NCBI RefSeq assembly: GCF_000300275.1
Contig: NZ_AMRN01000008.1
Location: 186,001 to 250,000, forward strand
DNA length: 64,000 nt
Direction: 5' to 3'
From: Thalassospira profundimaris WP0211
Lineage (GTDB): Bacteria > Pseudomonadota > Alphaproteobacteria > Rhodospirillales > Thalassospiraceae
Part shown: positions 28,963-37,682 of the stretch, piece after piece
Numbering within the stretch: position 1 is the stretch's first letter
Layout of the letters: every line of letters starts with the position of its first letter
Notes under the pieces: model-generated
The model's input: the letters and a program-made list of their open reading frames with translations, nothing else
Databases searched by the model: none
Told to the model about the DNA's origin: nothing
Translations under genes and position numbers: made by a program

Positions 28963-31900
28963 CTATGCAATAAGTTTGGCAAGGTATTCGACCGGATGCT
29001 GCGGCTTGACCCCTTCATAACGGTCCACCTGACAGCGGCAGGAATAGCCGGTCACCAGCATGTTTTGGGGGCCGGTGGCATCGACCTTCTTTTTCCAGCT
29101 GAGCTCATAGAGCTCGCGCGAGGTTTCCTGATGGCGGGTTTCGTGGCCATAGACGCCAGCCATGCCGCAGCAGCCGGTTTTTTCCGTGGTGAGCTTTAGG
29201 CCGAACGCGTCAAAAATCTTCTGCCATTTGACACCAACATCTGGGATGGAGGTCTTTTCCGTGCAATGGGGGAACAGGCGTGCCGGGGCATCGGGCGCGC
29301 TCATGTTAACGCCGTTATCAATTTTCGGCGGGGTCAGGCGGCCGTGCTCGATCTCGCCCGCCAGCCATTCATGGAACAGATGCACGCGATAATCCGGGCG
29401 GTTGCTCAGGCGCTGTTCGTATTCCTGCCGGTAGGTCAGGGTCACACTGGCCTCGATCCCGATCATCGGCACGCCGGATTTGGCGATTTTGCCCAGCACG
29501 ATGTCATTTTGCTTGGCCTGATAATCAAAGCGTTTGAGGAACCCCTTCACATGCATCGCCTTGCCATTGGGGCGGTAGGGCGGCACGAAAACGCGATATC
29601 CAAGGCGCTGCAAAAGATCGACATGCGCCAGCACCACATGGGTATCGTAATGCGTGGTAAAGCAATCCTGCACAAGGATCACCGACTTGGCCTTTTCATC
29701 ACCACTTAGGCTATCCAACTCCGCCTGCCTGAACTTGCCAATGCCGCGGGCGCGCAAGCCAGATTTAAGGCTCTGGCCGTGCAGTTTTGGCAAATCGGTC
29801 AGGCCGATGAAGCGTTTGAAGATCCAGGGCGTCGGCGGGATGGACTGCAGCGCGTTAAACAGCCCCGGTGCCTTTGCCAGAAGGGGTGCCATGCTTTCAA
29901 GCGACGCAATCACATGGTCCTTGATGGGGCGTTTGTAGCGCGTGTGATAGGTCTCAAGAAACCGGGATTTCATTTCCGGGATATCGACCTTGACCGGGCA
30001 TTGCCCCGCGCACGCCTTGCAGGACAGGCAACCGGCCATCGCCTCATAGACGTCATGGGAAAAATCCCGGCCATTGATGACGGCCAGATCCTTGTTCATC
30101 GGATCGGTGCCGACAGAAAGCTGGCGGATCCATTCGCGGATCATTCCGGCCCGGCCCTTGGGCGAATGCACGCGCGATCGCGTGACCTTATAGGACGGGC
30201 ACATGGCATCCATCAGATCCCAGTTAAAGCACGCCCCGTTGCCGTTACACCGCGTCGCGTTGAGGTATTCATCACGCAACGCATCCTCGATCTGGCGGTC
30301 AAACTGGCCGCGCATCGGGGCTTCGTCAATTGCGGTGATCGGTGTGTTTTTGCTGTACGGCGAGGCGATCTTGCCGGGGTTAAGCTGCCCTTCGGGATCG
30401 AACGCCTCCTTGATGCGGCGCAGAACGTCATAAAGCTCCGGCCCGAAATAGACGGGCGAGTATTCACCGCGGAACCCCTTGCCATGCTCGCCCCAGATCA
30501 GGCCGTTATAGCGTTTGGTAAGCGCGGCCACCGCGTCGGAAACGCGGCGGATGCGGGCTTCATCTTCCTCATCCATCATGTCAAGCAGCGGACGGACATG
30601 CAGGCAGCCGACATCGACATGGCCAAACATGCCGTAATCAAGTCCCTCGGCATCCAGCAATGCCCGGAATTCTGCAATGAAATCGGCCAGATTTTCTGGC
30701 GGCACGGCGGTATCTTCGACAAACGGTGTGGCGCGGCGTTTGCCCTCAAGGTTGCCGAGCAAGCCCACCGATTTCGCGCGGATCGACCAGATGGCGGCGA
30801 TCTGCGCAGGGTCAGTCGCCTGCACAAAGCCGATGGGGGAAAAGTCTTCAGTCGGGTTGGCCTCAAGGTAGGATTTGAGCTCGGTTTGTTTGGCCGCGAC
30901 CTCGGCCTCCGTCTCGCCGACGAACTCGACCACGTTAAAGCCGCGTGTCGGCGTCGTGCTGTTTTCCGTGCCAAGAAGCTTGCCCAGCATGTGCCAGCTT
31001 TCATCCTGCTCGGCCAGTTTCATGACCTTGTCATCGATGCTTTCAATCGCCACCGGGTCAAACTGCACCAGCGTTTTGACGTGACGCAGCGCACTATCAA
31101 AGCTGTCATAGCGCACCACCGTGACGGCCTTGAATTTCGGCATCGGAATGACGCGGAAGGTAATTTCCTTGACCATGCCAAGGCTGCCCTCGGCCCCGGC
31201 AATCAGAAACGACAGGTTCATGTCCCCGGTGTCAGATACCGCTTCCTTCAGATTATAGCCGGTAAGCCCGCGGTTCATTTCCGGGAAGGTTGATTTGATC
31301 TGATCCCGACGCGGGGCGATTTCGTCATGGACCTTTTTGTAAAGCTGCCCCACACGATCCGCGCGGTCCATGGTGTCTTTGGCTTCCGTTGCGTTCATGG
31401 CGCGGGTATTGAAATCCGTGCCATCGATCAGCACCGTGGTCATGTCATGGATGTAATGGCTGGTTTTGCCATAAATCCGCGATCCCTTGCCGGAGCTATC
31501 TGATCCGATCATGCCGCCCACCGTGGCCCGGCTTGCGGTCGATACCGCCGGCGGGAAGAAATAGCCATGTGGCTTCAGCCAGGCATTAAGCTGATCAAGC
31601 ACCACACCGGGCTCGACATGCACAAGACCACGTTCGGCATCAAAGCCGAGGATATTGTTGAGATGTTTGGAGGTATCAAGAATGATCGTGTTATTAAGCG
31701 ACTGGCCATTGGTGCCGGTGCCACCCCCACGCGGAGTGATTTTGACCTCGGAAAATTTCTCGCGCCCCGCCAGTTCCATCACGACATTGATGTCACCCCG
31801 CGTTTTGGGCTGCAGCACGGCGGTCGGCATCACCTGATAGACGCTGTTATCAGTGGCATTGATCAGGCGGGTCGGGAAATCGGCATGGATTTCACCGGCA

Positions 31901-32058
31901 AACTTGCCTTCGGCCTCCAGCGTTTTCAGAAAGCCCAGCGTCAGACTGTCCAGCGACCGATCCGGGGTGAGGGCTGGCAGCTTTTTGATCACGCTTTTGT
32001 TCGAAGCGTTGGTAACCGGATTGGTAACCGGGGTGGCAGCCGGGGCAGGGACGGACAT
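28963..32058 (-). CDS. ydiJ: YdiJ-type FAD/Fe-S D-2-hydroxyacid (D-2-hydroxyglutarate) dehydrogenase
   Basis: A 1031-residue fusion. An FAD-binding PCMH domain (residues about 65-290) has ITPRGGGTGTNGQSL and GGMIGSDSSGKGS. The FAD-oxidase C domain is at about 320-570. A ferredoxin-like segment has GCLSCKACAGQCPVKVD near residue 680. CCG-type domains at the C-terminus include TGCCGMAGVYGHE and TGYSCRCQ. E. coli YdiJ, of similar size and order, oxidises D-2-hydroxyglutarate. The first 25 residues are Ala/Thr/Asn-rich and unlike a signal peptide. Two palindromes lie upstream. Electrons presumably go to the respiratory chain. Confidence 0.88.
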   Translation of the reverse strand: MSVPAPAATPVTNPVTNASNKSVIKKLPALTPDRSLDSLTLGFLKTLEAEGKFAGEIHADFPTRLINATDNSVYQVMPTAVLQPKTRGDINVVMELAGREKFSEVKITPRGGGTGTNGQSLNNTIILDTSKHLNNILGFDAERGLVHVEPGVVLDQLNAWLKPHGYFFPPAVSTASRATVGGMIGSDSSGKGSRIYGKTSHYIHDMTTVLIDGTDFNTRAMNATEAKDTMDRADRVGQLYKKVHDEIAPRRDQIKSTFPEMNRGLTGYNLKEAVSDTGDMNLSFLIAGAEGSLGMVKEITFRVIPMPKFKAVTVVRYDSFDSALRHVKTLVQFDPVAIESIDDKVMKLAEQDESWHMLGKLLGTENSTTPTRGFNVVEFVGETEAEVAAKQTELKSYLEANPTEDFSPIGFVQATDPAQIAAIWSIRAKSVGLLGNLEGKRRATPFVEDTAVPPENLADFIAEFRALLDAEGLDYGMFGHVDVGCLHVRPLLDMMDEEDEARIRRVSDAVAALTKRYNGLIWGEHGKGFRGEYSPVYFGPELYDVLRRIKEAFDPEGQLNPGKIASPYSKNTPITAIDEAPMRGQFDRQIEDALRDEYLNATRCNGNGACFNWDLMDAMCPSYKVTRSRVHSPKGRAGMIREWIRQLSVGTDPMNKDLAVINGRDFSHDVYEAMAGCLSCKACAGQCPVKVDIPEMKSRFLETYHTRYKRPIKDHVIASLESMAPLLAKAPGLFNALQSIPPTPWIFKRFIGLTDLPKLHGQSLKSGLRARGIGKFRQAELDSLSGDEKAKSVILVQDCFTTHYDTHVVLAHVDLLQRLGYRVFVPPYRPNGKAMHVKGFLKRFDYQAKQNDIVLGKIAKSGVPMIGIEASVTLTYRQEYEQRLSNRPDYRVHLFHEWLAGEIEHGRLTPPKIDNGVNMSAPDAPARLFPHCTEKTSIPDVGVKWQKIFDAFGLKLTTEKTGCCGMAGVYGHETRHQETSRELYELSWKKKVDATGPQNMLVTGYSCRCQVDRYEGVKPQHPVEYLAKLIA

Positions 32059-32077
32059 CAGGCTCTCTCAATACTCG

Positions 32078-32092
32078 TATGATAATATCATA
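32078..32092. promoter_or_regulatory. Palindromic operator-like site before ydiJ
   Basis: A perfect 15-bp palindrome, TATGATA-A-TATCATA, 20 bp before the ydiJ start. Size and form suit a GntR- or TetR-type operator overlapping the promoter or leader. Confidence 0.5.
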
Positions 32093-32194
32093 TGCGTTTA
32101 TCGGGTTTTTCCCGGTGCGGGCCGGGTCCCCGATCTGGCATGCCAACCCATTTGACCTGATCGCGATTGAATAGACAAATCGAAAATTCCGAAA

Positions 32195-32219
32195 GATTAT
32201 TCAAAATAAGTGAATAATC
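32195..32219. promoter_or_regulatory. Second inverted repeat upstream of ydiJ
   Basis: Perfect 9-bp arms gattattca (32195-32203) and tgaataatc (32211-32219), spacer 7, lie 137 bp upstream of ydiJ. A regulator site is possible, but none is identified. Confidence 0.4.
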
Positions 32220-32744
32220 AAAGCGCCGGGCAAGGTGCTCAGAACCGGCCACCCAAAAGCGCGGAAATAGCCGATTTCAAATCCTCATACAATTGGTCCC
32301 GCACTGTAATTCGCAGCCCAATTTCCTTGCAAGAGCCACGGTGGTTTCTGGCTCGCCGAAACACGTGCGGACGTGATGATGGCAGGCCAGCTAAAGCAAG
32401 GCTGAGCCGGGATGCTTGAGGCACGGTATTGTGGTGGTGGAGGGTAGTGCGGCTGCCGTCCTGGGGGAGTTGCGCAGGACCGCGGGATGAGGCTGTGCAT
32501 GGGGGGCAGCGGTGCAGAGGGAGTGCTGCTCACGGGCGATGTGCGGGACGGCTGTCGGCCTGGACCGGGGGCCCTTGGGTGGGGTCGTGTCGCCCGGAAT
32601 ACCTGGACTTTTCACGCTTTTCCGTGCCTGAGAAAAATCGGGAATGTGCGGGATTTGCTGTGAGCCGCACATTCCCTGTGCCTGAGCCTGTCGGGTGGTG
32701 GCAAGTCAGGCAGGTGTTTGTTTTGCCGTGATTTTTTGACGGCT
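32220..32744. other. Gene-free G-skewed stretch with a strong hairpin
   Basis: About 520 bp without a credible gene. The plus strand is G-rich from 32420 to 32600. At 32640-32651 and 32665-32676 there is a perfect 12-bp inverted repeat (gggaatgtgcgg/ccgcacattccc). It is flanked by direct copies of gtgcctgag (32624-32632 and 32678-32686). Without a T run it is not a clear terminator. It may be a transcribed structure or a small repeat unit. Confidence 0.4.
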
Positions 32745-33545
32745 TTAGGCTGATTTGCGCTGGTTGGCGGCGTCTTCGGCCTTGATCGCCTCGTCATGCA
32801 TCAGCGACAGGATGGTGCGTTTGTAATCCATGAATTGCGGGCTGGTGAGCGCATCGATGTGGCGCGGGCGTTCGATGTTGATATCAAGCGATTGCTTAAT
32901 CAGGCCGGGGCGGGCGGACATCACGTGCACCTCGTCGCCCAGGAAGATTGCCTCGTCAATGTCGTGGGTGATGAAAAGCACCGTCTTGCGGCGGCTTTGC
33001 CAGACATCAAGCAGCAGTTCCTGCATCATCTGGCGGGTCTGGCTATCGAGCGCGCCAAACGGTTCATCCATCAGCAAAATGCGTGGATCATTGGCAAGGG
33101 CGCGGGCCAGCGCCACGCGCTGGCGCATGCCGCCCGAGAGTTCCTTGGGATAGGATTTTTCAAATCCGTCAAGGTGAACGGCCTTGATCAGATCATCGGC
33201 GATGTCTTCGCATTCGGATTTCGGCAATCCTTTGAGTTTCGGGCCAAACATGACGTTTTCACGCACGGTCAGCCAGGGAAACAGGGTGTAGCTTTGAAAC
33301 ACCATGCCGCGATCGGCCGACGGGCCATTGATCGGCTCGCCATCGAGTTCCAGCCGCCCCGATGTCGGGGTTTCAAGCCCGGCAACAAGGCGGAGCAAGG
33401 TGGATTTGCCACAGCCCGACGGGCCGACAATGACGGAAAAGGTATCGTTGGCAACATCAAGCGAGACGTCATCAAGGGCCAGAACCGGCGGTTTGCCCTT
33501 GGGTTCGAACCGTACCGTGATGTCACGAAGGGAAAGCATGCTCAT
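32745..33545 (-). CDS. ABC transporter ATPase (nitrate/taurine/sulfonate type)
   Basis: A 266-residue ATPase of the SsuB/TauB/NrtD class. It has Walker A GPSGCGKST, Q-loop VFQSYTLFPWLTVRENV, signature LSGGMRQR, Walker B LLMDEPFGALDSQTR, and H-loop FITHDIDEA. The start at 33545 lies 14 bp past the permease stop; the longer reading would overlap the permease gene. Last gene of a ureohydrolase-transporter operon. Confidence 0.9.
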   Translation of the reverse strand: MSMLSLRDITVRFEPKGKPPVLALDDVSLDVANDTFSVIVGPSGCGKSTLLRLVAGLETPTSGRLELDGEPINGPSADRGMVFQSYTLFPWLTVRENVMFGPKLKGLPKSECEDIADDLIKAVHLDGFEKSYPKELSGGMRQRVALARALANDPRILLMDEPFGALDSQTRQMMQELLLDVWQSRRKTVLFITHDIDEAIFLGDEVHVMSARPGLIKQSLDINIERPRHIDALTSPQFMDYKRTILSLMHDEAIKAEDAANQRKSA

Positions 33546-33559
33546 GACTGTATCGCCCC

Positions 33560-34354
33560 TTAAAAATCGGCAGACCAGGGCAGCAAACGCCGGCGTGCCC
33601 ATTTAAAGAAGAAATCGGTGATCAGGCCCAGAATGCCAATGGTAAAGACACCAAGCAAAATCACGTCGGTAAACAGCCCGCGCATGGCATTGAGGATCAT
33701 ATAGCCAAGGCCGGTATCAGCCGCGACCAGTTCGGCCACCACCAGATAGGTCCAGGCCCAGCCCATGGTAACGCGCAGGTTATCCATCACACCGGGCATG
33801 CAGGCCGGCACCAGAACGCGCGTGACAACGCGTCTGCGATCCGCGCCCAGCGTATAGGCGCAATCAATCAGATCCTTGGAAATCCGGGCCGACACATCGG
33901 AAATCAGAATAAGCTGCTGGAAGAAGGTGCCGAGGAAAATCACCATGATTTTCTGTTCGATCCCGATGCCGATCCACAGGATCAGAAGTGGGATCAGGGC
34001 CGAAACCGGGATGTAGCGCATGAAACCGGTGATCGGTTCAATCAGCGCCTGCACCGCCCGAAAACTGCCCATCAGGATACCGATCGGCACGGCAAAGATG
34101 GAAGCGAGGATAAAGCCCGACAGGATGACAACAAGGCTTGCCCACATATGTTCAAACAAAGACATATTGGCTATGCGCTTGATGCCAGCTTGAACCACCT
34201 CATGCGGGGCGGCAAGGAAGTCGCGGGGCGTGATCCCGCCATAGGTGAGCAAGCACCACAGGGCCAGGATAACAGCAACCGAAATCAGCGACAGGGTGAC
34301 ATAGGTTCCCTTGTCGATATCGGTCTTGGGCGAGAAAAGGGATCTGGTCCACAT
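33560..34354 (-). CDS. ABC transporter permease (SsuC/TauC type)
   Basis: A 264-residue BPD_transp_1 permease with about six membrane segments and the EAA-type loop DLIDCAYTLGADRRRVVTRVLVPACMPGVMDNLRVTMGWAW. It partners the ATPase and NMT1-type binding protein on either side. Confidence 0.88.
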   Translation of the reverse strand: MWTRSLFSPKTDIDKGTYVTLSLISVAVILALWCLLTYGGITPRDFLAAPHEVVQAGIKRIANMSLFEHMWASLVVILSGFILASIFAVPIGILMGSFRAVQALIEPITGFMRYIPVSALIPLLILWIGIGIEQKIMVIFLGTFFQQLILISDVSARISKDLIDCAYTLGADRRRVVTRVLVPACMPGVMDNLRVTMGWAWTYLVVAELVAADTGLGYMILNAMRGLFTDVILLGVFTIGILGLITDFFFKWARRRLLPWSADF

Positions 34355-34389
34355 GATGCTTGCTCTTTTAAGTCTTTGTATTTTGCGTG

Positions 34390-35367
34390 TTACTTGACGA
34401 TGTCAGCAGCCAGCAGGCTTTTGGGATCGGCTTCGAGCGTGATCAGGCCGCTTTCCTTGCCAAGGGTCATGGCATTGGCAATGGTGCCGACAATGCCATC
34501 TTCGTTGGCCGGATCCATGAAGGTCTTGTTCATTGCATCATCATAAAACGCAATGCCCGCACGGGTTTCAGCAAAGACCGCCGGATCTTCAAGCCAGCCG
34601 CCAACACCCTTTGCCATGATCACGTCGGCGGCTTCCTCGTTGGCTTTCTGCCAGGCGATTGCCTTGGCCCATGCACGATAAAGCGCTTCCATTTCCGGAC
34701 GACGGGCTTCCAGGGTTTCCTCGGTCGTCACCGCGATATCGGTGATCAGGCCCGGTGCCTTGGAACTATCGATCAGAAGGTGACCATGTTCGGTGTCCTT
34801 GCCACGCGTCAGCCACGGCTCCCACGTTACAGCCGCATCAACGCGCTTGGCGACAAAGGCCGCACCGGCATCACCAGCCGACATGTTCATCGAATTGACG
34901 TCAGAAAGGCTCATGCCGGCTTCCTTGAGAAGGACGCTCAGGAAGAACTGCGAGACAGAACCCTCGGTATAGGCGACGTTTTTGCCCTTGAGATCCTCGA
35001 TGGTTTTGATGTCGGCATTGGCAACAATGCCGTCGCCGCCACGTGAATCATCCAGCGCAAACAGATAGGTCAGCGGATGGTCGTCAGTGTAAAAGCCAAG
35101 CACGGTGTCAATCGTGGTAACCGCAACATCAATCCGCCCAGCCGCCAAGGCCGGCATGCGGGTTTTGACGTCTTCCATCACGACAAGTTTGACATCAAGG
35201 CCTTCTTCTTCAAAGAAGCCCTCGTCCTGGGCGATATAAAGCGGGCCATAGCCAACCCAGGTCGAATGCGCGATGGTCAGTTCCTCGGCCGAGGCGGCGG
35301 TGGAAAGCGAGAAGGCGGTTGCGAGGGCCGCACCCGACAGGCAGATTTTCGAAAGAATGCGTTTCAT
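34390..35367 (-). CDS. NMT1/SsuA-type ABC transporter binding protein
   Basis: A 325-residue protein with signal peptide (MKRILSKICLSGAALATAFS ending ASA-EE). The NMT1-like domain begins LTIAHSTWVGYGPLYIAQDEGFFEEEGLDVKLVVMED, with AALAAGRIDVAVTTIDT next. This fold binds nitrogen- or sulfur-containing small molecules such as nitrate, taurine, aminopyrimidines or guanidine. Placement behind a ureohydrolase gene suggests a guanidino compound as ligand. Confidence 0.85.
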   Translation of the reverse strand: MKRILSKICLSGAALATAFSLSTAASAEELTIAHSTWVGYGPLYIAQDEGFFEEEGLDVKLVVMEDVKTRMPALAAGRIDVAVTTIDTVLGFYTDDHPLTYLFALDDSRGGDGIVANADIKTIEDLKGKNVAYTEGSVSQFFLSVLLKEAGMSLSDVNSMNMSAGDAGAAFVAKRVDAAVTWEPWLTRGKDTEHGHLLIDSSKAPGLITDIAVTTEETLEARRPEMEALYRAWAKAIAWQKANEEAADVIMAKGVGGWLEDPAVFAETRAGIAFYDDAMNKTFMDPANEDGIVGTIANAMTLGKESGLITLEADPKSLLAADIVK

Positions 35368-35426
35368 GGATGGTGTCTCCGGTGTGAGATGCTCTCTGAT
35401 TTAGGTTTGGTTTCTTTGATTTGGCC

Positions 35427-36443
35427 TTAGCCCGATTTTCGGTTCGGGTTTCTGGTGGCGTTTGACCCGGCCAGCACGCACAGCAATTCATACATGAGCG
35501 AAATGCCAAGCCAGGCTGTTCCTCCCGAAGGATCGAAGGGGGGCGAGACCTCGACAAGGTCTGCGCCCACAAGGTTTAGACCGGCGAGAAGCCGGATCAT
35601 TTTTTGCGCCTCGCGGCTGGTGAAACCGCCGATTTCCGGCGTGCCGGTGCCCGGTGCAAAGGCCGGGTCGACAGAATCAATGTCAAAGCTGACATAGGTT
35701 TTATCGTGGCCGACAATGTCACGCGCCTCGGCCATGACATCGTCGATGCCGCGATCAATCACTTCTTCCATGCGGATGATGCGAACGCCTTGGGCCAGGC
35801 CCCATTCAACATCCTCGCCGTCATACATCGTGCCGCGAATGCCGATCTGAACCACGCGCCTGGGATCAAGGTAACCGTCCTCGATCGCGCGGCGGAACGG
35901 CGTGCCGTGGGTATATTTGAAGCCGTTGAAATAGCTGTCAAAAAGATCGGTATGGGCATCGAAATGCACCATGCCAAGCGGGCCATCGGATGCCAGTGCC
36001 TTCAGGATCGGATAGGACAGCAGATGATCACCACCGGCACTGAGTGGCGTGATGCCCTTTGATTTCAGCTTGGCGATAAAGCCCGTCACACTTTCCAGCG
36101 TATCCATGATGTCGGCCGGATTGACCGGCGCGTCACCCAGATCGGCGATATTGCGGTCTTCAAACGGGTTCTGGCTGGTGACCGGGTGTTTCGGCCGGAT
36201 CATGGTCGACAGATCGCGCAACTGACGCGGGCCGTGCCGCGCACCCGGACGGTTGGTGGTGCCGCCATCCCATGGTACGCCGAGCATGGCGATATCGACC
36301 TCGCTTAAGACCGGGTTATCCAGCGACAAATGCGGCGCGCGCATGAAGCTTGCCACCCCGGCATAACGCGGCAGGGTCATCGCCGAGGGCGGAACAAAGG
36401 AAATAGCGGACCCAGTATCAGGTTTGTCAGCAGTATTGGGCAT
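35427..36443 (-). CDS. Ureohydrolase (agmatinase / guanidinobutyrase / guanidine hydrolase type)
   Basis: A 338-residue arginase-superfamily enzyme with dinuclear-metal motifs SAGGDHLLSYP, MVHFDAHTDLFD and SFDIDSVDPAFAPGTGTPE. The HGTPFRRAIEDGYLDPRRVVQIGIRG stretch is typical of agmatinase/guanidinobutyrase-type members. Family chemistry is hydrolysis of a guanidino group with release of urea. It leads an operon with an NMT1-type ABC transporter and is divergent from a LysR gene, so it probably uses an imported guanidino compound. Which one cannot be told from sequence alone. Ni chaperones (HypA/HypB), which accompany known guanidine hydrolases, are absent from the window. Confidence 0.85.
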   Translation of the reverse strand: MPNTADKPDTGSAISFVPPSAMTLPRYAGVASFMRAPHLSLDNPVLSEVDIAMLGVPWDGGTTNRPGARHGPRQLRDLSTMIRPKHPVTSQNPFEDRNIADLGDAPVNPADIMDTLESVTGFIAKLKSKGITPLSAGGDHLLSYPILKALASDGPLGMVHFDAHTDLFDSYFNGFKYTHGTPFRRAIEDGYLDPRRVVQIGIRGTMYDGEDVEWGLAQGVRIIRMEEVIDRGIDDVMAEARDIVGHDKTYVSFDIDSVDPAFAPGTGTPEIGGFTSREAQKMIRLLAGLNLVGADLVEVSPPFDPSGGTAWLGISLMYELLCVLAGSNATRNPNRKSG

Positions 36444-36634
36444 GAAGGCAGGTCCTAGCGCGGTGGCGATGGTGGTGGCATGCCGTCGCGGTCGGGTGGG
36501 GTGAGCGCGGACACGGCAATTATCTCAAAAGCTTGGACGAAGATTGCCACGCGGGGACGTGTTCAATAATATGAAACTTTCAAACTAAACGTCTGATTTT
36601 TTCAACGTAATGCTTTCACGAAGGTCAAGCGCCG

Positions 36635-37606
36635 ATGTCAGTAACACTTCCGCCGCTCAGTGATGTCGATTTCCGCCAGTTGCGGATTTTCAGGACCATC
36701 GTCGAAAGCAACGGTTTCACCGCCGCCCAGGACGAGCTTGGCATTTCAAGATCGACCATCAGCACCCAGATGTCCGCGCTTGAAACCCGGTTGGGGGTGA
36801 AGCTTTGTCGCCGCGGCCGGTCGGGCTTTTCGCTGACCGAACATGGGCAAAAGATCTATAGCGAGGTGATCAAACTGTTTGCCGCGGCCGACTCTTTCCG
36901 GGCCGAGGTCGGGGCTATTCGCGGCAATATGGTGGGGGAACTTCGCATTGGTGTTGTCGATGCCATGGTCGAAAATCCCAATTGCAAGCTGGATCGGGCG
37001 ATTGCGCTGTTTCATGAACGCGCGCCGGGTGTACATCCGACCTTTGTTGTCGTATCCCCCAACCAGATTGAAAACGCGTTGCTCAGTCGGCAGATGGAAA
37101 TCGCCGTCATGCCCAACCAGCCGATGAATGCAGCCGTGCAGATGCAGCAGCTTTTTCACGAAGAACAGACGATGTATTGCGGCAAGGAGCATCCGCTGTT
37201 TGAAAAAGCGCATGAAAAGATGCCAATCGAACAACTGGCCGAACAGAAATACGCAAGGCGCGGTTACTCGGTAGCGCTTGCGTTCCAGTCCCTGTTCAAA
37301 CATCCGCCAAGTGCCACGGCCTATGACATGGAAGGGCTGGCCTATCTGATCCGAAGCGGCAAGTTCGTCAGTTTCCTGCCAACCCACTTTGCGCGGCAAT
37401 GGGTGGAGCGCGGCGAAATGCGCGCCCTTCGTCCCGATCTGCTCAGCTTCAAGATCGCCATGTGTGTCGCCAACTTCCCGCAATCGGTGATGTCACGCAT
37501 GGCGCGTGTGTTTCGCGAATGCCTGATCGAGGTGCACCCGACTGTGACCGCAATCAAAACCGTGCCGCCGACGCTTGAAAAGACTGCTGCGTCGTCATCC
37601 CAATAA
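36635..37606 (+). CDS. LysR family regulator of the ureohydrolase-transporter operon
   Basis: A 323-residue LysR protein. The helix-turn-helix is at residues about 14-72 (QLRIFRTIVESNGFTAAQDELGISRSTISTQMSALETRLGVKLC), followed by an effector domain with VGELRIGVVDAMVENPN. Divergent from the ureohydrolase gene with a 191-bp shared upstream region, so it probably controls it. The effector is unknown. Confidence 0.83.
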   Translation: MSVTLPPLSDVDFRQLRIFRTIVESNGFTAAQDELGISRSTISTQMSALETRLGVKLCRRGRSGFSLTEHGQKIYSEVIKLFAAADSFRAEVGAIRGNMVGELRIGVVDAMVENPNCKLDRAIALFHERAPGVHPTFVVVSPNQIENALLSRQMEIAVMPNQPMNAAVQMQQLFHEEQTMYCGKEHPLFEKAHEKMPIEQLAEQKYARRGYSVALAFQSLFKHPPSATAYDMEGLAYLIRSGKFVSFLPTHFARQWVERGEMRALRPDLLSFKIAMCVANFPQSVMSRMARVFRECLIEVHPTVTAIKTVPPTLEKTAASSSQ

Positions 37607-37682
37607 CTGTTTTCCCAAATCCGGTTCGGGCGCTATGCTCTTGATCGGGCAGGGGAGTTAAACGGAGTGGATCATCAAGACC

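Noticed and set aside
29779-31293. 504-codon plus-strand ORF
   Set aside because: It is the antisense shadow of the YdiJ-type gene; composition is Arg/His/Gly-rich with no family features.
32391-32731. ORFs and possible structural RNA (RNase P, SRP or tmRNA) in the G-rich gap upstream of the ABC ATPase gene
   Set aside because: I looked for the conserved RNase P, SRP and tmRNA cores on both strands and did not find them; the ORFs are Pro/Arg-rich compositional artefacts.
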